Part shown: positions 10,690 to 22,289 of the stretch, piece by piece
How the letters are laid out: every line of letters starts with the position of its first letter
How positions within the stretch are numbered: the first letter of the stretch is position 1
Assembly: GCA_023935145.1 (NCBI GenBank)
Contig: CM043698.1
Span: 64,312,001-64,376,000, forward strand
Source of the DNA: Bretschneidera sinensis
Taxonomy: Eukaryota; Streptophyta; Magnoliopsida; Brassicales; Akaniaceae
Direction of reading: 5' to 3'
Length of the DNA: 64,000 bases
The notes under the pieces: model-generated
What the model was told of the DNA's origin: nothing
What the model saw: the letters and a program-made list of their open reading frames with translations, nothing else
Databases searched by the model: none
Program-made: the position numbers and the translations under genes

Positions 10690-13600
10690 ATGGAGACACA
10701 AAAAAGTCAACATGAAAAGCAGTCATCTCCTGCCGTCCCAACCCCTGCCATTAGTTCATGTCGAAAGAAGAAGAGTGAAGAAGCCACTTTCCTTGAGGAT
10801 GTGAAGGACCACATTGATGAGTTCATCAATGCATCGATGGATGAACATAAAACTTGCTTTAAGAAGACCATTCAGAAGGTTTGTTCCCCTTTCAACTTCT
10901 ATATGATTGCTTTTTTTATATATGCAAAAATTTATTGAAAGGCGCAAAGAGCGTGTAACTCAAAGCCAAAGGTTAATTACAAGAAAGAAACTCCACAAAA
11001 TTTAAAAACTTCCCTTTAAAGAAAAAATTAAGGGTATTGAACCATTTATCTCTAATCACTTTTACAGGCCTTTCTAGACCATCAAACACTCTACGATTCT
11101 TCTCATTTCAAACAATCCAAAATATAAATAGGGGATCAACGAATAAGCCTTCTTAATTTCTTTAGAGGCTCATGATCCGCTCCAAGCCCACACTTTGTCT
11201 TTGACTCACCGACCACCACCCAAGAAACACCCCAAATCCTATAAGCTATATTCCATAAGCTTCTAGCCAACGAACAGTCCAATAAAAGACGAAACACGGA
11301 CTCGACACAACTTTTGCAAATGTAACACATATTAACAATCACTTTCCTCTTTTTATTGTAAATTGTCAATGGTAAGAATCATTTCTCAATAGGCCTCCCA
11401 CACAAAAAAGCTTGCCAAGGGAAGTTTGGAGAGTCTTCCAAAGTATCCCCACCAAGAACAGTTTTATAAAAAGATTTCACCTCAAAACCTTTGTCCGGGC
11501 TAAGCCTCCACCTAACCAAGTCCTCTCTTGCCAAATCCAACTTCACCCGATACAAGGTATCTAAGAACCTCTCAACCTCCTTAATCTCCCAATCATGGAC
11601 ATTTCGATTGAAAGGCACTTCCCATGAGATCACCCCATAAATCAAGGAGACATAAGACCCAATAAAAGCTTCTTTATCTCGTACAATATCAAAAATGCCT
11701 TGAAATTGGTCTTTTAGGGGGAATTCCCAAACCACGTGTCCTACCAAAGCCTTGTTCTCCTTTCATTACCTACAAAAGCGGTATCTCAAAGGAGAAAATC
11801 CTCACACCCATTTCGAATCCATTTTTACACCCCCACGCTATAAACCCCCCTCGCCTTCTTAGACATCCACCCATTAGGACCCAACTCAAACTTAGCCTCC
11901 ACCACTTTCCTCCAAAGATAATTACTCTCCACCATAAATCTCCATAACCATTTGCGAAGGAGAGCTCTATTGAATAAAGAGATTTAAGACCAAGACCCCA
12001 CTTTCTAAAGGTTGCTTAACCGCCTTCAATCTCACTAAGTGATATTTGTACTCCTCTCCTGTATTGCCCAAAGGAATCTTCTTTGAATACTCCCCAGCCA
12101 CTTAGCCACCGAAAAGTAAATGGGTAGGCTAGATAGAGTGCGTTTGATAAGTGTGAGTCTTTCTTCCTTAGAAAAATAATGATTTTTCCACCCAGCCAAT
12201 CCCTTCTCAAACCTTTTCACAATAGGATTCCACACACTTTTGTCCTTAAATTTGGTTCCAAGAGGAAGACTAAGATAAGTAATAGGAAGTAACCCCACAT
12301 TACACCCCAATAAGGATGCAAGAAAGCTACCATTGATATTCTCCTCAAGAAAGATTAAATTGCTCTTATTAAGATTGACTTTAAGTCCCGTAACCGCCTC
12401 AAAACAAAGAAGGATGCACCAGATATGTAAGATTTGAATAGGCTCCGCCCCACAAAACACTATTGTGTCATCGACAAAAAGGTGTGACATGCTCACACTA
12501 CCCGCATTTCTGCCCACCTTGAAATCACTCAAAAGCCCTTCATTCATCGCTTTCAACAACATCTTGCTAAAGCCTTCATCACTAAAGTGAACAAAAAAAA
12601 AGACAAAAGATGCCCTTGTTTAAGACCACGTGAAGCTCTAAAGAAACTAGAAGGGCTACCATTGATAAATAGAGAAAGAGGCCGAAGATATGTACTTGAA
12701 GATCCACTTACAGCATTTGTCTTCGAAACTCATTATTCTCAATAAGTAAATTACAAAGCCCCAACAAACATGGTCATAAGCCTTTTCCCTGTTGAGCTTA
12801 TAAATCACCCCTCCCTTTCCATCTTTTAAGTGGTCATCTACAACTTCATTACCATTTAAAGCGGCATCCAAAATTTGTCTTCCCTCCACTAAGGCATTTT
12901 GGTGGGGACTCACCACTTTCCTAATTACTTTCTTCAATCTAGAAGTTAAGACCTTTGAAATGAGCTTATAAACGCACCAGGCTAGTAGGCCAAAAGTCTG
13001 TTACGTTGGAAGCTCTAACCTTCTTGGGGATAAGGACCATGAAAGTAAAATTAAGACTCATCACAAACTCCCCCATATAATGGAGCTTCATAAAGAAACT
13101 AAGGATGTCTCCCTTTAACAGTTCCCAATTGCTTGCTAGAAATGCTATAGAGAAATGATCAGAACCTAGAGCTTTATCACCATTACACTCTCGGAGTGCA
13201 ACGAGAATCTCCTCTTCTTCAAAGGGATGCTCAAGCCAATTAACTTCCTCCCCATCAATACAAGAAAAGGTCAAGCAATCCAAATTTGGATGACCATCAT
13301 GCGATTCCGTATAGAGCTTCTTGTGGAACTCACATATCGCCTATTTCATCCCCGCTTCCTCAAACAAAACGCCATCAACCTCAGTGGATCTAAAATAAGT
13401 TATGCAGCCTATGAGCATTAGCTATATGGTGAAAGAACTTAGTATTCCTATCAGTCTCTTGAAGCCATAATTCTCTAGTCTTTTGACGCCACAAGGTTTC
13501 TTCCATGGAAATGAGCTTAGCAAGTTCCTTCTTAACCCACTCCCTCTTTACCTTATCTTCCATCGAAAACCCTTAACAATCTCTTTCTCATCGAACCCAT

Positions 13601-16600
13601 TGATCTCTCCCAACAAAGCATTTAGCAAGGAATTCACATATCCAAGAGTGTCTTTGTACCACCTTTTCAACTCCTCCTTCAATAACTTCAATTTAGAAGC
13701 CAGCACAAAACTAGCATAAATCTCCACAACGAATCCCTCCCACCACGCTTTGACAAGATCATCAAAACCATCCACCTTCAACCACGTATTCTTGAACGAG
13801 AACGGGGTCGGGCCCCAATGCATCCCACCACTTAAAGAACTGTAGGATGGTGGTCCGAAGTAGGTCTCGGCAAAAGCTTTTGAATTAAACCCGAAAAGAG
13901 AGTTTATCAACACCCACTGACTATAAAGTGGTCAATCCTAGAGAAAGAAAGAATCTCTCTTAAGCTAGACCACGTAAATGAACCACCCGACAACGGCAAG
14001 TCAATAAGATCATGACCCTCACAAAATCCAAGAACTCCCTCGTCGAACTAAGTTTTTGCGAACCCCTGCATCTCTCATGTGGGTAAAGAACAACATTAAA
14101 GCCCCTCCCACCACCCATGGAATATTCCAACGATTTCTAACCGCCGCAGACCCCTCTCCCCACCCTATTTTGGGTCATAGACTCCTTGTTAACACCCGCT
14201 CTCCATTAGAAGAGAATCCCTTGAAATCACAAGACACTGAAAATAACCCAATATAAAAATCAACCAAGTTAAGCACCGTCTTTTCTCACATAATCACTAC
14301 CCCTTGAAGCATCGATCGCCGGTAAAGCTTTCCAACCACAAGACCTTAGGTCACACACACTACGAATAACCGCATAATGTATCACCTCCATCTTAGTCTC
14401 TTAAAGACAAACCACACCCCCTTTCAAATCTCTAATATAATGCTTGACCGTAGCCCTTTTTGCCAAATGATTCAACCCCCTTACATTTCAAGAAATGTTT
14501 TTTCTCAACATTTATCAACAATAACAGCCCTATCTTCATCCAACGCCACCCCTCTCATAGTTGACATCAAACACCAACCTTTTGAGTTCTCTATTAAAAT
14601 CCTGACTGCTTCCTGCCAGACCATTGTTTTCTTCCTCTAGAATTGCACTCTTCCATCCTTATCTTCCCGATCTCTTCAAACAATCTAACTGCTTGATCCT
14701 CCACCCCTATGTGTATACTATCAGTGGCTTTGTAACTCATTGTCTCTTCATCCGCCGATTCCATCGCAAGCCACTAATCTTGATTTTCCACACTCTCAAC
14801 AATAGCCAAGCAAACTTCTGGAGCTTCCCAACTAAGCAAATTATTTTCATATTCAGACATTCTCTCATTAGAACCCTCACTAACAATCTGCCCCTCTGAA
14901 TAAGCTTCTCACCACCACTATGGGCACCCAAAGCTTCCCCCTCCACCAGCACATAGCCATCATTGACACCCACAAAAGACTCATTTACACCCACAGAAAA
15001 GGGGACAAAGGTAGACAGAAGTGCTGAACTTACCTTATCAATGATCAAAGTTGCAGAGTCTTGCTCCACCACCAGCTCCTTCTCTGAGACCGACAAGAAA
15101 TCCACAAAACCAGGAGGCAAGCAATTTTCTTCAACTAGAGGAACCACAACTTCAGTCCCACTGTCCCCAGGCCTCACACAAAGTTCAGATTGAAAGGCCC
15201 CGGCAGACGAAACAGCCCCTTCTCTCTCATTCAGCACCAGCACCCCATTCCTGCAGCTTCTCTCTACGGAGGATTTGAGAAGAAAATAGCCCTTCTCAAT
15301 CTCAATAACATCTGAATCGGGTACCTCAGGAGTATCGGCTACTTCTCCCAATTCCAGCCACCATAAACGCACTTTTCCAAAAACTACCACTGCCACTACG
15401 CCACTAGATCACTAACAGGGGAAGAAAATGGCATTTCCTCCACCAAATCACCGTCAGAACAAGATGGCAGAGGCTTGCCGGAAAGTTCTGCGACAGTCGA
15501 TGTCGCCGACGGCGTCTCTTGATGCTTCTGCTGGTCGTTTCCTGTCAACAGACCTTTTCGGGTCGCGACCCAAGTCTTGTTTGGGCTGGATCTGAATCTG
15601 GACAGAGGAAAAGAGAACTGCTGCATCTTGGGATTGTTTAAGAGACTCGTTCCAGGCCCACTTTTTCGAGTTAACTTAGAAAGCCCACTGAACTTTTAGA
15701 GGCCCAAAATCTTTGCTTTTTTGCTAGGCTCAGCTTTGTGGTCCACAGGAACCGGTTCCTTTTTACCATGGCCCAACAAAGAGCTAGAACCCGAGACCAC
15801 TTCCCCAGTCCGGGCCTGCCCTGAAAGTTCACAATTAAAGCTGGATGCTAGCTGGCCTTTCCAATTGCCCACTTCAATAGCCCCATTAAGCAGGCCCAAG
15901 CCCACCTTCTCCTTTCCCTTGCTAGATTAAAAAAATTGAATTCAAACTCTTCGCCAGCTGTCCCTCACTGACCCCCGCAGCTCTACCAGCCTCACTTGAC
16001 TGATGGCGTGTGGCGACACTCGCCTTTGTCCCCCTCACTTCCATCAACGGCCATGACTGCCTGAGAGCATTGCTGCTGTATCTTTTGAATCTAACTGAAA
16101 GCTCCCAACCAAAGAATGACCACAATGAGGACAACTCCCACTTACAGACAAACTTTCCACCTGATCCACCGCCAAATCTACAGCTTTCCGGCAACTGGTG
16201 GCTTCACCTAGACTTCTTGATTTCGACTCTACCATCATCTCAGGCCAAGACGATAGCCTTGTACACTCTCCACCAACCTCTAGTTTCTTTTCCTTAAGGA
16301 AAAACCACCACACGAGACCCTTTTTGATTGATCTCTGTGAGTGTGAGAAACCTACCATGTCTGTTACTGTGCAACCCCATTACCAGAGTCCTATTATCTC
16401 TTCTTAACCTACGAGACCAGTACCGATCCCCCTTTTCATACCAAAACTCATGCCAAGATTTGAGAAACCATTCTAATTCCTGCCTCTCTAAATACATCGA
16501 AATGCTCTTTCTGAGTCCATTTCAGTGATTCTAAGCTGATCACCTCTCCTCCCATCAACAATGAAATCGTAAGATTTCTGTTCCACCCAAAAGAAAACGC

Positions 16601-16882
16601 TTGTACCCTGACTGGTTCATAATTTTGAGCTCTTTACACAGGTACTAACCTAAGCTTTTTGATTCTACTAGATAAGGAAAAAAAAATACTCTTTTAAGGG
16701 GGCACTCTATGTTATTGCTGCTTGTTCACATACTTCTTCATTGTGTAATCTGTGTTGTTTCTGATTGAATAGCTTGGGTTGATTTTCAGATGTTTGGAAT
16801 GTCAAAAATTGTGGCTGAAAGGAGTGCGGAGACTAAGGAAGTTGAAAGTTCTCTGCCCCTTCAAACAACAGTTTCAAAGTAG
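10690..16882 (+). CDS. Small conserved-looking plant protein of unknown function (2 coding exons)
   Basis: The model joins exon 1 (10,690-10,878, 63 codons) to exon 2 (16,790-16,879 plus TAG at 16,880-16,882), giving 93 residues. Exon 1 ends CAGAAG before GTTTGTTCC (donor) and exon 2 follows TTGATTTTCAG (acceptor). The ATG at 10,690 opens [10 protein letters not shown]. The N-terminal third is polar, with a basic cluster CRKKKSEE. An acidic, probably helical segment follows ([20 protein letters not shown]), then [19 protein letters not shown] and a polar tail ending LPLQTTVSK. There is no signal peptide or membrane segment. It looks like a small soluble plant protein family that I recognise only as uncharacterised, so I assign no function. 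The 5.9-kb intron houses an antisense LINE. A donor (GTAGAG) at the end of exon 2 allows an alternative last exon at 18,367. Confidence 0.75.
11136..13283 (-). pseudogene. LINE ORF2 remnant: reverse transcriptase and C-terminal zinc-binding region
   Basis: The reading is broken into several frames. In order on the minus strand: an RT N-terminal part with VLIPKK (12,966-13,283); [18 protein letters not shown] with the damaged NREKAYDHV block (12,656-12,937; LDFEKAYD in intact elements); the catalytic block FVDDTIVF, normally FADDT, followed by GLKVNLNKS (12,035-12,562); the thumb region with [17 protein letters not shown]; and [16 protein letters not shown] plus a C/H-rich end (11,136-11,747), typical of the zf-RVT domain. 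Both aspartates of the catalytic DD are present. The family role is target-primed reverse transcription. Frameshifts and stops between the pieces make the product non-functional. Confidence 0.85.
13548..14490 (-). pseudogene. LINE ORF2 remnant: endonuclease domain
   Basis: Near 14,486 the minus strand reads NVRGLN, the usual start of the plant LINE apurinic-like endonuclease. An ETKMEV block follows whose preceding codon is now a stop, and later [11 protein letters not shown]. Further on come DLPLSGG, a frameshift, [20 protein letters not shown] and the post-endonuclease linker with [17 protein letters not shown] (13,548-13,913). Blocks appear in the expected order but in different frames. 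In active elements this domain nicks the target DNA. Confidence 0.75.
14737..16620 (-). pseudogene. LINE ORF1 remnant
   Basis: The N-terminal part (about 16,294-16,500) reads [20 protein letters not shown], then [20 protein letters not shown], like the conserved N-terminal region of ORF1 proteins in plant LINEs. After a frame change comes a less conserved stretch with a cysteine/histidine pair (GSCPHCGHS, about 16,100). A long acidic, Ser/Val/Glu-rich C-terminal region follows (15,396-14,737). ORF1 proteins bind RNA in the LINE particle. At least three frame changes are needed. GC content is higher than in the surrounding DNA, so open frames also occur on the opposite strand; I treat those as shadows. 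Confidence 0.65.
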
Positions 16883-18366
16883 AGTATCTTCCCTCTTGTG
16901 ATAGCTTGTTGTCTAGTTTCAGAATCGTAAAAACAAACTTGTACCTGGCTAAATTTTACAAATTTAGGTGTAGCTTGGTAAAATCATATTTTTGTGGTTT
17001 CAATCTATTTTAGACGAGTAAATTTGTACAAATAAGAGTTGACTGTTTTCAGTTGGACTCGAAATAAATTGGCTTCCTAGATGAACCACTTTTATGACCT
17101 GGTTTTCTTTAACAGGTAGATAACCATGTTTTTATTGATTTGAGATAAATTTGATACTGGATCAATATGAGTGCTGTAGAACGCAACATTTACTCTCTGG
17201 AAAAAACTGCTTTCTAATTTATTTTGAAGATCGTGAACAATATGGTTAGGTTGTCATGGTTCAGTTAAATTGATGTTAATCCGTGTAGGAAACTTGTATG
17301 GAATTTATGACATATCATATGCTTGGTGGAGGGAACTGCTTCATGATATCTAAGTGACACAAAGCCCTAGTTTATATCAAAGATCTTGAACAATTTGGTA
17401 ATTGTTCTCATGGTTGTTATGGTTCCCATATAACAATGGTATATTTGTCAACCGCCTATGGAACTTGTGTGCTGATAATCAAGCAAATCTAGAATATGAA
17501 GAACTGAAAAATGTTTGAATAAATCATAAAATTTGTTATGGTAACTGTATTTCTTATCTAGTGCCTTTGAGCTAGGTTCATTTTGTGTCTTGGATGTGAA
17601 AGTGGGAGATATGTTATTTATTAAAGGGCTAGGATCTTCTCCCGTGACTTAGCAAATTTTTTTTTTCAAATGCACCATTGGATGAATGTCACATCAACAC
17701 TATGGATGATGTGTCATTTATCCAAAAGTGCAGTTGAGATTACTGTAGTTGATCATCACATTTTATTACACTCTCACAACTGAGCATGTCATTCATTTTA
17801 AGATAGTAGAGTATCCGTTCCTTTCCATTTTGGTCCATACGAGATCCACTGGGCCTATGGATGAAGGTAAAATTTTCTTTTCCTTGAACTCCTCAGTTTG
17901 TGATGTGAACGGAATTTGATCTCGTGAAGCCTTGGCTAGGTTAATTGCCATTGTTCAAACGCTTGATAGGACCAGAAACTTCTACATCTGTACAGATTTA
18001 GTTGAGGTTTAGGGTGTGAGTGGGTAGCATAAATGGAGAATATAATGATTTTTATCTTATATATGAATGTGTTTGGTGGACAGAATGAAAAAAGAATTTT
18101 CATCAAGTGATGATACAATAAAATCATTCGATTTTAAAAGTAGATTGAGACATTTCATCTTCTTGTTTATCTATCTCATCAATACATTCTTTCATAATAT
18201 CTATCAAACAGTTTTAGGGGCTGGTTAAAAATGCTTGCAGTCTTGGACTTCAGTCCATGAATACGCATAAACTCAGTCATAATGGCTCTACCATAAATAA
18301 TTCATAATATGTCCATAATTTCAGGTCAGTCAATTCTTTTTCTTTTTCTTTCTCTGTTCCTTGTAG
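16883..18366 (+). other. 3' part of the first gene: UTR or intron
   Basis: No independent gene seen. The region is T-rich and intron-like. Before 18,367 there is a pyrimidine-rich tract (TTTTCTTTTTCTTTCTCTG) and a TTGTAG acceptor. It is either 3' UTR plus downstream DNA, or an intron if the alternative last exon is used. Confidence 0.4.
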
Positions 18367-18454
18367 TGGGGAAGATGAACTTTTAGAGCTGGATTTCTTG
18401 TGTTGCCAACTTTTGAAGCCAGCAAGAGGAAGCACATATCTCGTATGTTGTTGA
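18367..18454 (+). CDS. Possible alternative last coding exon of the first gene
   Basis: If exon 2 is spliced at 16,878/16,879 (TTTCAAA, then GTAGAG), the split codon joins in phase to T at 18,367. The frame then stays open for 28 codons after the joined Asn, beginning GEDELLELDFLCCQLLKPAR, up to TGA at 18,452-18,454. The acceptor is very strong (long pyrimidine tract, TTGTAG). The result would be a 121-residue protein with an acidic-hydrophobic tail in place of a terminal lysine. A further donor-like GTATGTTG at 18,443 could continue the chain. This rests on splice signals and phase only. Confidence 0.4.
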
Positions 18455-19708
18455 GATGTTGTTCAACGAACGAACCTAACATCATGCTTCTAAATTCTGA
18501 TTTGCTAATCTTTCTCCTAAATATGCCAAATCATCCCATGATTAAGCTTTAGGGATGTCTTTTGAGTCTTGACATCTAAATATATGCTAATGATTTATGC
18601 CCATAATTATTTCTTAAACCAAGTTAAGATCTAGAGTTTATTTGACTTTTTTTTTTTATATATATATATATATATATTTTACGTACTGCGGGATGCCTCG
18701 AGCACATAATTGTCCTGCTGTCATAAAAAATGATGGCCCGGGAATTGAAGAGCTTAATAGTTTTAAATCCAGTAAAACGTAGAGACAAATCCACTGACAG
18801 CACCGTCTTCTTTACCTAAATTACTACTAAAACAGGTACTATGATGTATGTTTTAGGCATAGTTTATTGAAAATTTAGTCACATTATAAACTTATATTAC
18901 AATAACATAATTTATCGATAAACTCAAAATTTTATCATATTACTCACTTAGAAAAATAATCAATAAATTGTACGAATAGCTTCTGTTATCAGAATTGAAC
19001 ATGAGATTGTAATTTAAGCACTTCAAACTTAGTATTTTACCCGTGAATCAAGGTTTTATTTATATTATTTAACACGTTCAAACATTTTGAAATATCTCCA
19101 AATTAAAATATTTTATAATAAAACTGCGGGATTCTTAATTTTTTAGGGAAAGTGGATGACAAAAAAACATTAATAATCTAGAACCATGAAAGCTTTAGAA
19201 ATCACAATTTCTATTCTAACACTCAAATTTGAGATTATTCATTCTTGGAAAAATTATTTGTAAATTCACGTAATTTGTATGTCTTGCATATCAGTGTATA
19301 AAGCCCACAAGAATTGTGAATGTGTGTACAATGTTGCAGCCATGTATAACGAATCTTGTTTGAGAACGATAGTATTAAGTAAACACAATATTAAAACTTC
19401 TGAGATAAAACAGAAAATTCATATATTGTTACAGATTGACATAGTTATAGTTAGCTGATAAAACAGTTTTTTGATAAAATAATTATGAAATTGAAAGTTA
19501 GTCAACGTTAGGTTGTTAAACTGATTTTTAGATTAAATACATTTTTTTAAAACTAGTTTTAATTTTTAATTATTCTTAGAAACCATTTCTTTGTATTTAA
19601 ACTAATTTTTATTTTTTTAAAACAAAAGTCATTTTAAAAATTAGGCCAAATAGTTAGAAAATGAGAAAATTAAAGGAAAAATAGTAGGCAAACTAGAACA
19701 ACAAAAAA
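18455..19708. other. Intergenic DNA with T run and (TA)n microsatellite
   Basis: No gene recognised. A T run followed by (TA)n occupies about 18,646-18,677. The rest is AT-rich single-copy-looking sequence. Confidence 0.5.
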
Positions 19709-20424
19709 TCTTGTTTGGGTGGCTTTAAGTACAACTTAAATCACTGTAACTTAAAAATATGCTTGAATATTCTTTTCAAAAAGAGTTTTGGGTTTTCAAA
19801 ATCTGAAAAACAATTTTCAAAATCCAAAAAGTTGTTTGGTTATCGGTTTTTAAACTTAATTTTTGAAAATTATTTTTAAAAAATCTCATTTGGAAAGTCA
19901 CTTTTACAAAATAGTTTGAAGCTGTTTTTAAAAAGAGTTTTGAGTTTTCGTTACGAAGACTTCGTCTCTTTCCTCTCCATATCTGTTGTCACACTGGTTT
20001 AAATTCCATGCAGTTGAACTTCTTTCTTATTGGCTTCAACTCTTTCCTCTCCATATCCACGCAGGATTAGATTCCATGCCTGTTGCATTCCCTTTTTATT
20101 GGTTTCAATTTATGTTTGTATTTACTGTTTGGTTTGGGTATAAGTATGAATCATGTAGCACAAGAAAATTGTTACATTCATCTATCTTCATTTTTTATTC
20201 TAATTTCATGTTTAAGATTTTGGTCGGATAAATCTCTAATTGTGATGAATTTTATTCTTGATTTCTGTTTGTTGATTTGGATTTTGATTTAAGACATCAA
20301 ATTTGTTAAAGGTTTAATTTATCCAATTACTTGATTGAAATTGAGTTTAAGATATTTAATTGAAGGTGTTCCAATATTTTTTACTTTTAAAAATTGTTTT
20401 TGATTTTTAGTTATCCAAACAAGT
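19709..20424. mobile_element. MITE-like non-autonomous DNA element
   Basis: Ends read CTTGTTTGGGTGGCTTTAAG (left) and, reverse-complemented, CTTGTTTGGATAACTAAAAA (right), so the terminal inverted repeats match imperfectly over about 20 bp. The interior carries many variants of TTTTGAAAA and TTTCAAAA and no transposase. A similar composition occurs in the element at 31,737-32,440. Short plus-strand frames inside (19,986-20,292) have no domain. No target-site duplication was identified with confidence. Confidence 0.45.
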
Positions 20425-21094
20425 TTTTATTATTTAAATTACATTTAACTAACTCTCAAACAATATCAGATAATCGGAGAAGAAGAAGTGATTATCTCTT
20501 AGTTATGTGACTATATGTACTATCTTTAATTTCTGCCCAATATTCGGGAAAAAAAAAAAAACCATTTTCTGCCAAGTAATTTCAAATTAACTAATTTCCC
20601 GCCTCTTTCTGTTTCGTTGATTCCTGTCTTTCTCTACAGAGTACACTTACACATTCGAAAATTGAATTATTTGATCGCAGATCTTTGGATCGAACGATAT
20701 TGGTTTCAGATTATTGATTCTCGAGGTCAGTTCACTTCAAATTCTAATCAAGTTCATCTTATTATACTTTCGATTCTTTGATTTTTCACTTCTGATTCCT
20801 CTTTGTTTCTTTCTTTTTGATTTTAATTTCTATTTTTCATTGCATAAGTTGATCAAAATGGTCAGATTTAATAAGCTAAACACGTAATAATATATTTCAG
20901 ATGGAGAATTCTTACATAAGCGGAGCGACATACTGAGTAAACTTTAAAAAAAAACTAAATAAAGAAGAAAAATATAACATAACAAGAACAGAGAAGATAA
21001 GATAAAAGTCATTGCATGGTGACTCTTGGATTTGTAGTACTACTGCACTGCTACTAGTGCGATAACTATTCTTAGGAACAGATCAATAGATCTT
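20425..21094. other. Intergenic; possible orphan 5' UTR-like stretch
   Basis: At about 20,600-20,726 there is a less AT-rich, C/T-rich stretch ending CTCGAG before GTCAGTTC (donor-like). TATATTTCAG and ATGGAGAATTC follow at 20,899-20,911. The frame from that ATG stops after 11 codons (TGA at 20,934-20,936). This could be the 5' end of a lost gene or a long non-coding transcript. No protein gene is supported. Confidence 0.35.
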
Positions 21095-21101
21095 CTTTAT
21101 T
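21095..21101 (-). terminator. Probable polyadenylation signal of the RADIALIS-like gene
   Basis: The minus strand reads CAATAAAG about 35 nt after the stop codon of the second exon. AATAAA is the canonical near-upstream element, although plant signals are loose. Confidence 0.5.
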
Positions 21102-21134
21102 GTTGAGTTGATAGTAGGAGTTCATCTCCATATT

Positions 21135-22068
21135 TTAGTGGAGCCTCAAATTTTTCATCCTGCATGTGAGAAATAAGAGGAAAACAAAAGATCAGTTAGA
21201 TTAAGCGTGTGTTAGATACTAATTAGTGAATTATTACTAATATTATGGAAGAAGAAATTATGTTGTTAAGTTGAGATTTGTTGGTTTAAACTCATAATTG
21301 TTAGATTTAAAATTATTATTATCAAGGGCACGTGAAAAATGCTTGTGGGGTAACAGATTAGAAAATTAGAAGTCTATAATGACTGTGGGGATCTAATTTT
21401 ATTGGGAGGACTTTATTTGTAACCTTGAAACTATGAAGATTTGGTGTGTTGTCAAGGCTCTGTTTGGTTCAGATTTGGTAAGTGCTTTCCTTATTTTCTC
21501 ATTTGAGGAGCACAAACATAAGCAGTTTTTTGGCTCTGAAAGTGAGAGAAGCACTTAGAAATAAACTGACCAAACAATACCCTAGTGTTTGTGGAGATAA
21601 GATTTGGCCTCCTTCAATTGTGGAATCCCATGTTTTAAGAAAACATATTACTCTTACTTATATTGTGTAGAATAAGACCAATAGAAAGAAACTGTAAGTG
21701 CTGCTAAGAGGTTTTAAATTAAGTAGCTATTACTTAGGTGAAATGGGGGCCTTTTTTGCCCTTTTGTGGGGACTAGTATTACTATACTACCTTTTTTCCT
21801 CTTCAGTCATGTTGCCATGGGTACTCCCTCCAGTTTTCTTGTAGTTGGGGAAAGGCACTTGGCCTGACTCAATATGCTTGACATCCTCCACCAGGAGATC
21901 ATAGTGGATCTTCACTTGTTCTGCTGTTTTCCCACCAACAGCCTTGGCAATATTGTGCCAACGGTCAGGGGTGTCCTTATCATACACTGCCAGAGCCCTC
22001 TCAAAGGCTTTGTTTTCCTTAACAGTCCACGAGCCGGAGCCACGGGAGGACATTGAACTTGATGCCAT
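21135..22068 (-). CDS. RADIALIS-like single-MYB (SANT) transcription factor
   Basis: Exon 1 is 22,068-21,791 and exon 2 is only 25 nt (21,159-21,135), joined across a 631-bp intron. The exon 1 end AAAAAG precedes GTAGTATAG, and ACATGCAG precedes exon 2; the split codon gives Arg. The protein is 100 residues, MASSSMSS... to ...[12 protein letters not shown], and this tail matches the family's usual EEKR-M-R-L ending. One SANT/MYB domain spans roughly residues 12-65, with [14 protein letters not shown], a second Trp in [14 protein letters not shown] and [10 protein letters not shown]; the family motif FPNYKKTGG follows. RADIALIS-type proteins lack activation domains. In snapdragon RADIALIS competes for DRIF-type MYB partners to set dorsoventral flower asymmetry; other members act in many tissues. 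Without splicing the frame reads TAG just after exon 1, giving a 93-residue product. Confidence 0.93.
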
Positions 22069-22244
22069 TGCTTAGGCTAAGATAGGAAATATAGTCCAAA
22101 TTTAGGTAAAGATAATCACTACAGAGGATGATTTGTGAAAAGTGAGAAAATGGATTGGAGAGGCTTCAAATGCAAAGGAGATTCAAAAGGAAGAAGACTA
22201 CTAGTCAAGGGATTGATATGTGCAAAGAGGTGGCAATGCCTGCT

Positions 22245-22252
22245 CTTTATAG
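22245..22252 (-). promoter_or_regulatory. TATA box of the RADIALIS-like gene
   Basis: The minus strand reads CCCCCTATAAAGAGCA, with the TATA word 177 bp upstream of the ATG. Transcription would start near 22,215, giving a 5' UTR of about 145 nt. Upstream is a G/C-asymmetric stretch (22,251-22,285). Confidence 0.6.
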
Positions 22253-22289
22253 GGGGAGGAGTAGGGGGGTGAGGTGGGGTAATGCCAGC

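Larger units (their letters stand above)
10911..16705 (-). mobile_element. L1-like LINE retrotransposon, near full length, inactive
   Basis: A non-LTR retrotransposon lies antisense in an intron of the host gene. Read on the minus strand it has ORF1 (about 16,620-14,737), an endonuclease region (about 14,490-13,550), reverse transcriptase (about 13,283-12,016) and a C-terminal zinc-knuckle region (about 11,747-11,136). Its 3' end finishes with AATTTTTGCATATATA plus seven A at 10,911-10,917. A candidate imperfect target-site duplication (TCTATATGATTGCT at 10,898-10,911, TCTATGTTATTGCT at 16,706-16,719, 12 of 14 identical) sets the ends used here. The 5' end is the less certain. Many stops and frameshifts make it dead. 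Its antisense position explains why the host intron is so long. Confidence 0.85.

Noticed and set aside
10565..10804. Overlapping plus-strand frame before and across exon 1 of the unknown gene
   Set aside because: It is in a different phase from the conserved exon 1 frame and runs through the probable UTR splice acceptor.
14963..16528. Several open plus-strand frames within the LINE ORF1 region
   Set aside because: They overlap each other in different phases and lie opposite the ORF1 remnant, where higher GC content makes long frames likely. No domain is visible.
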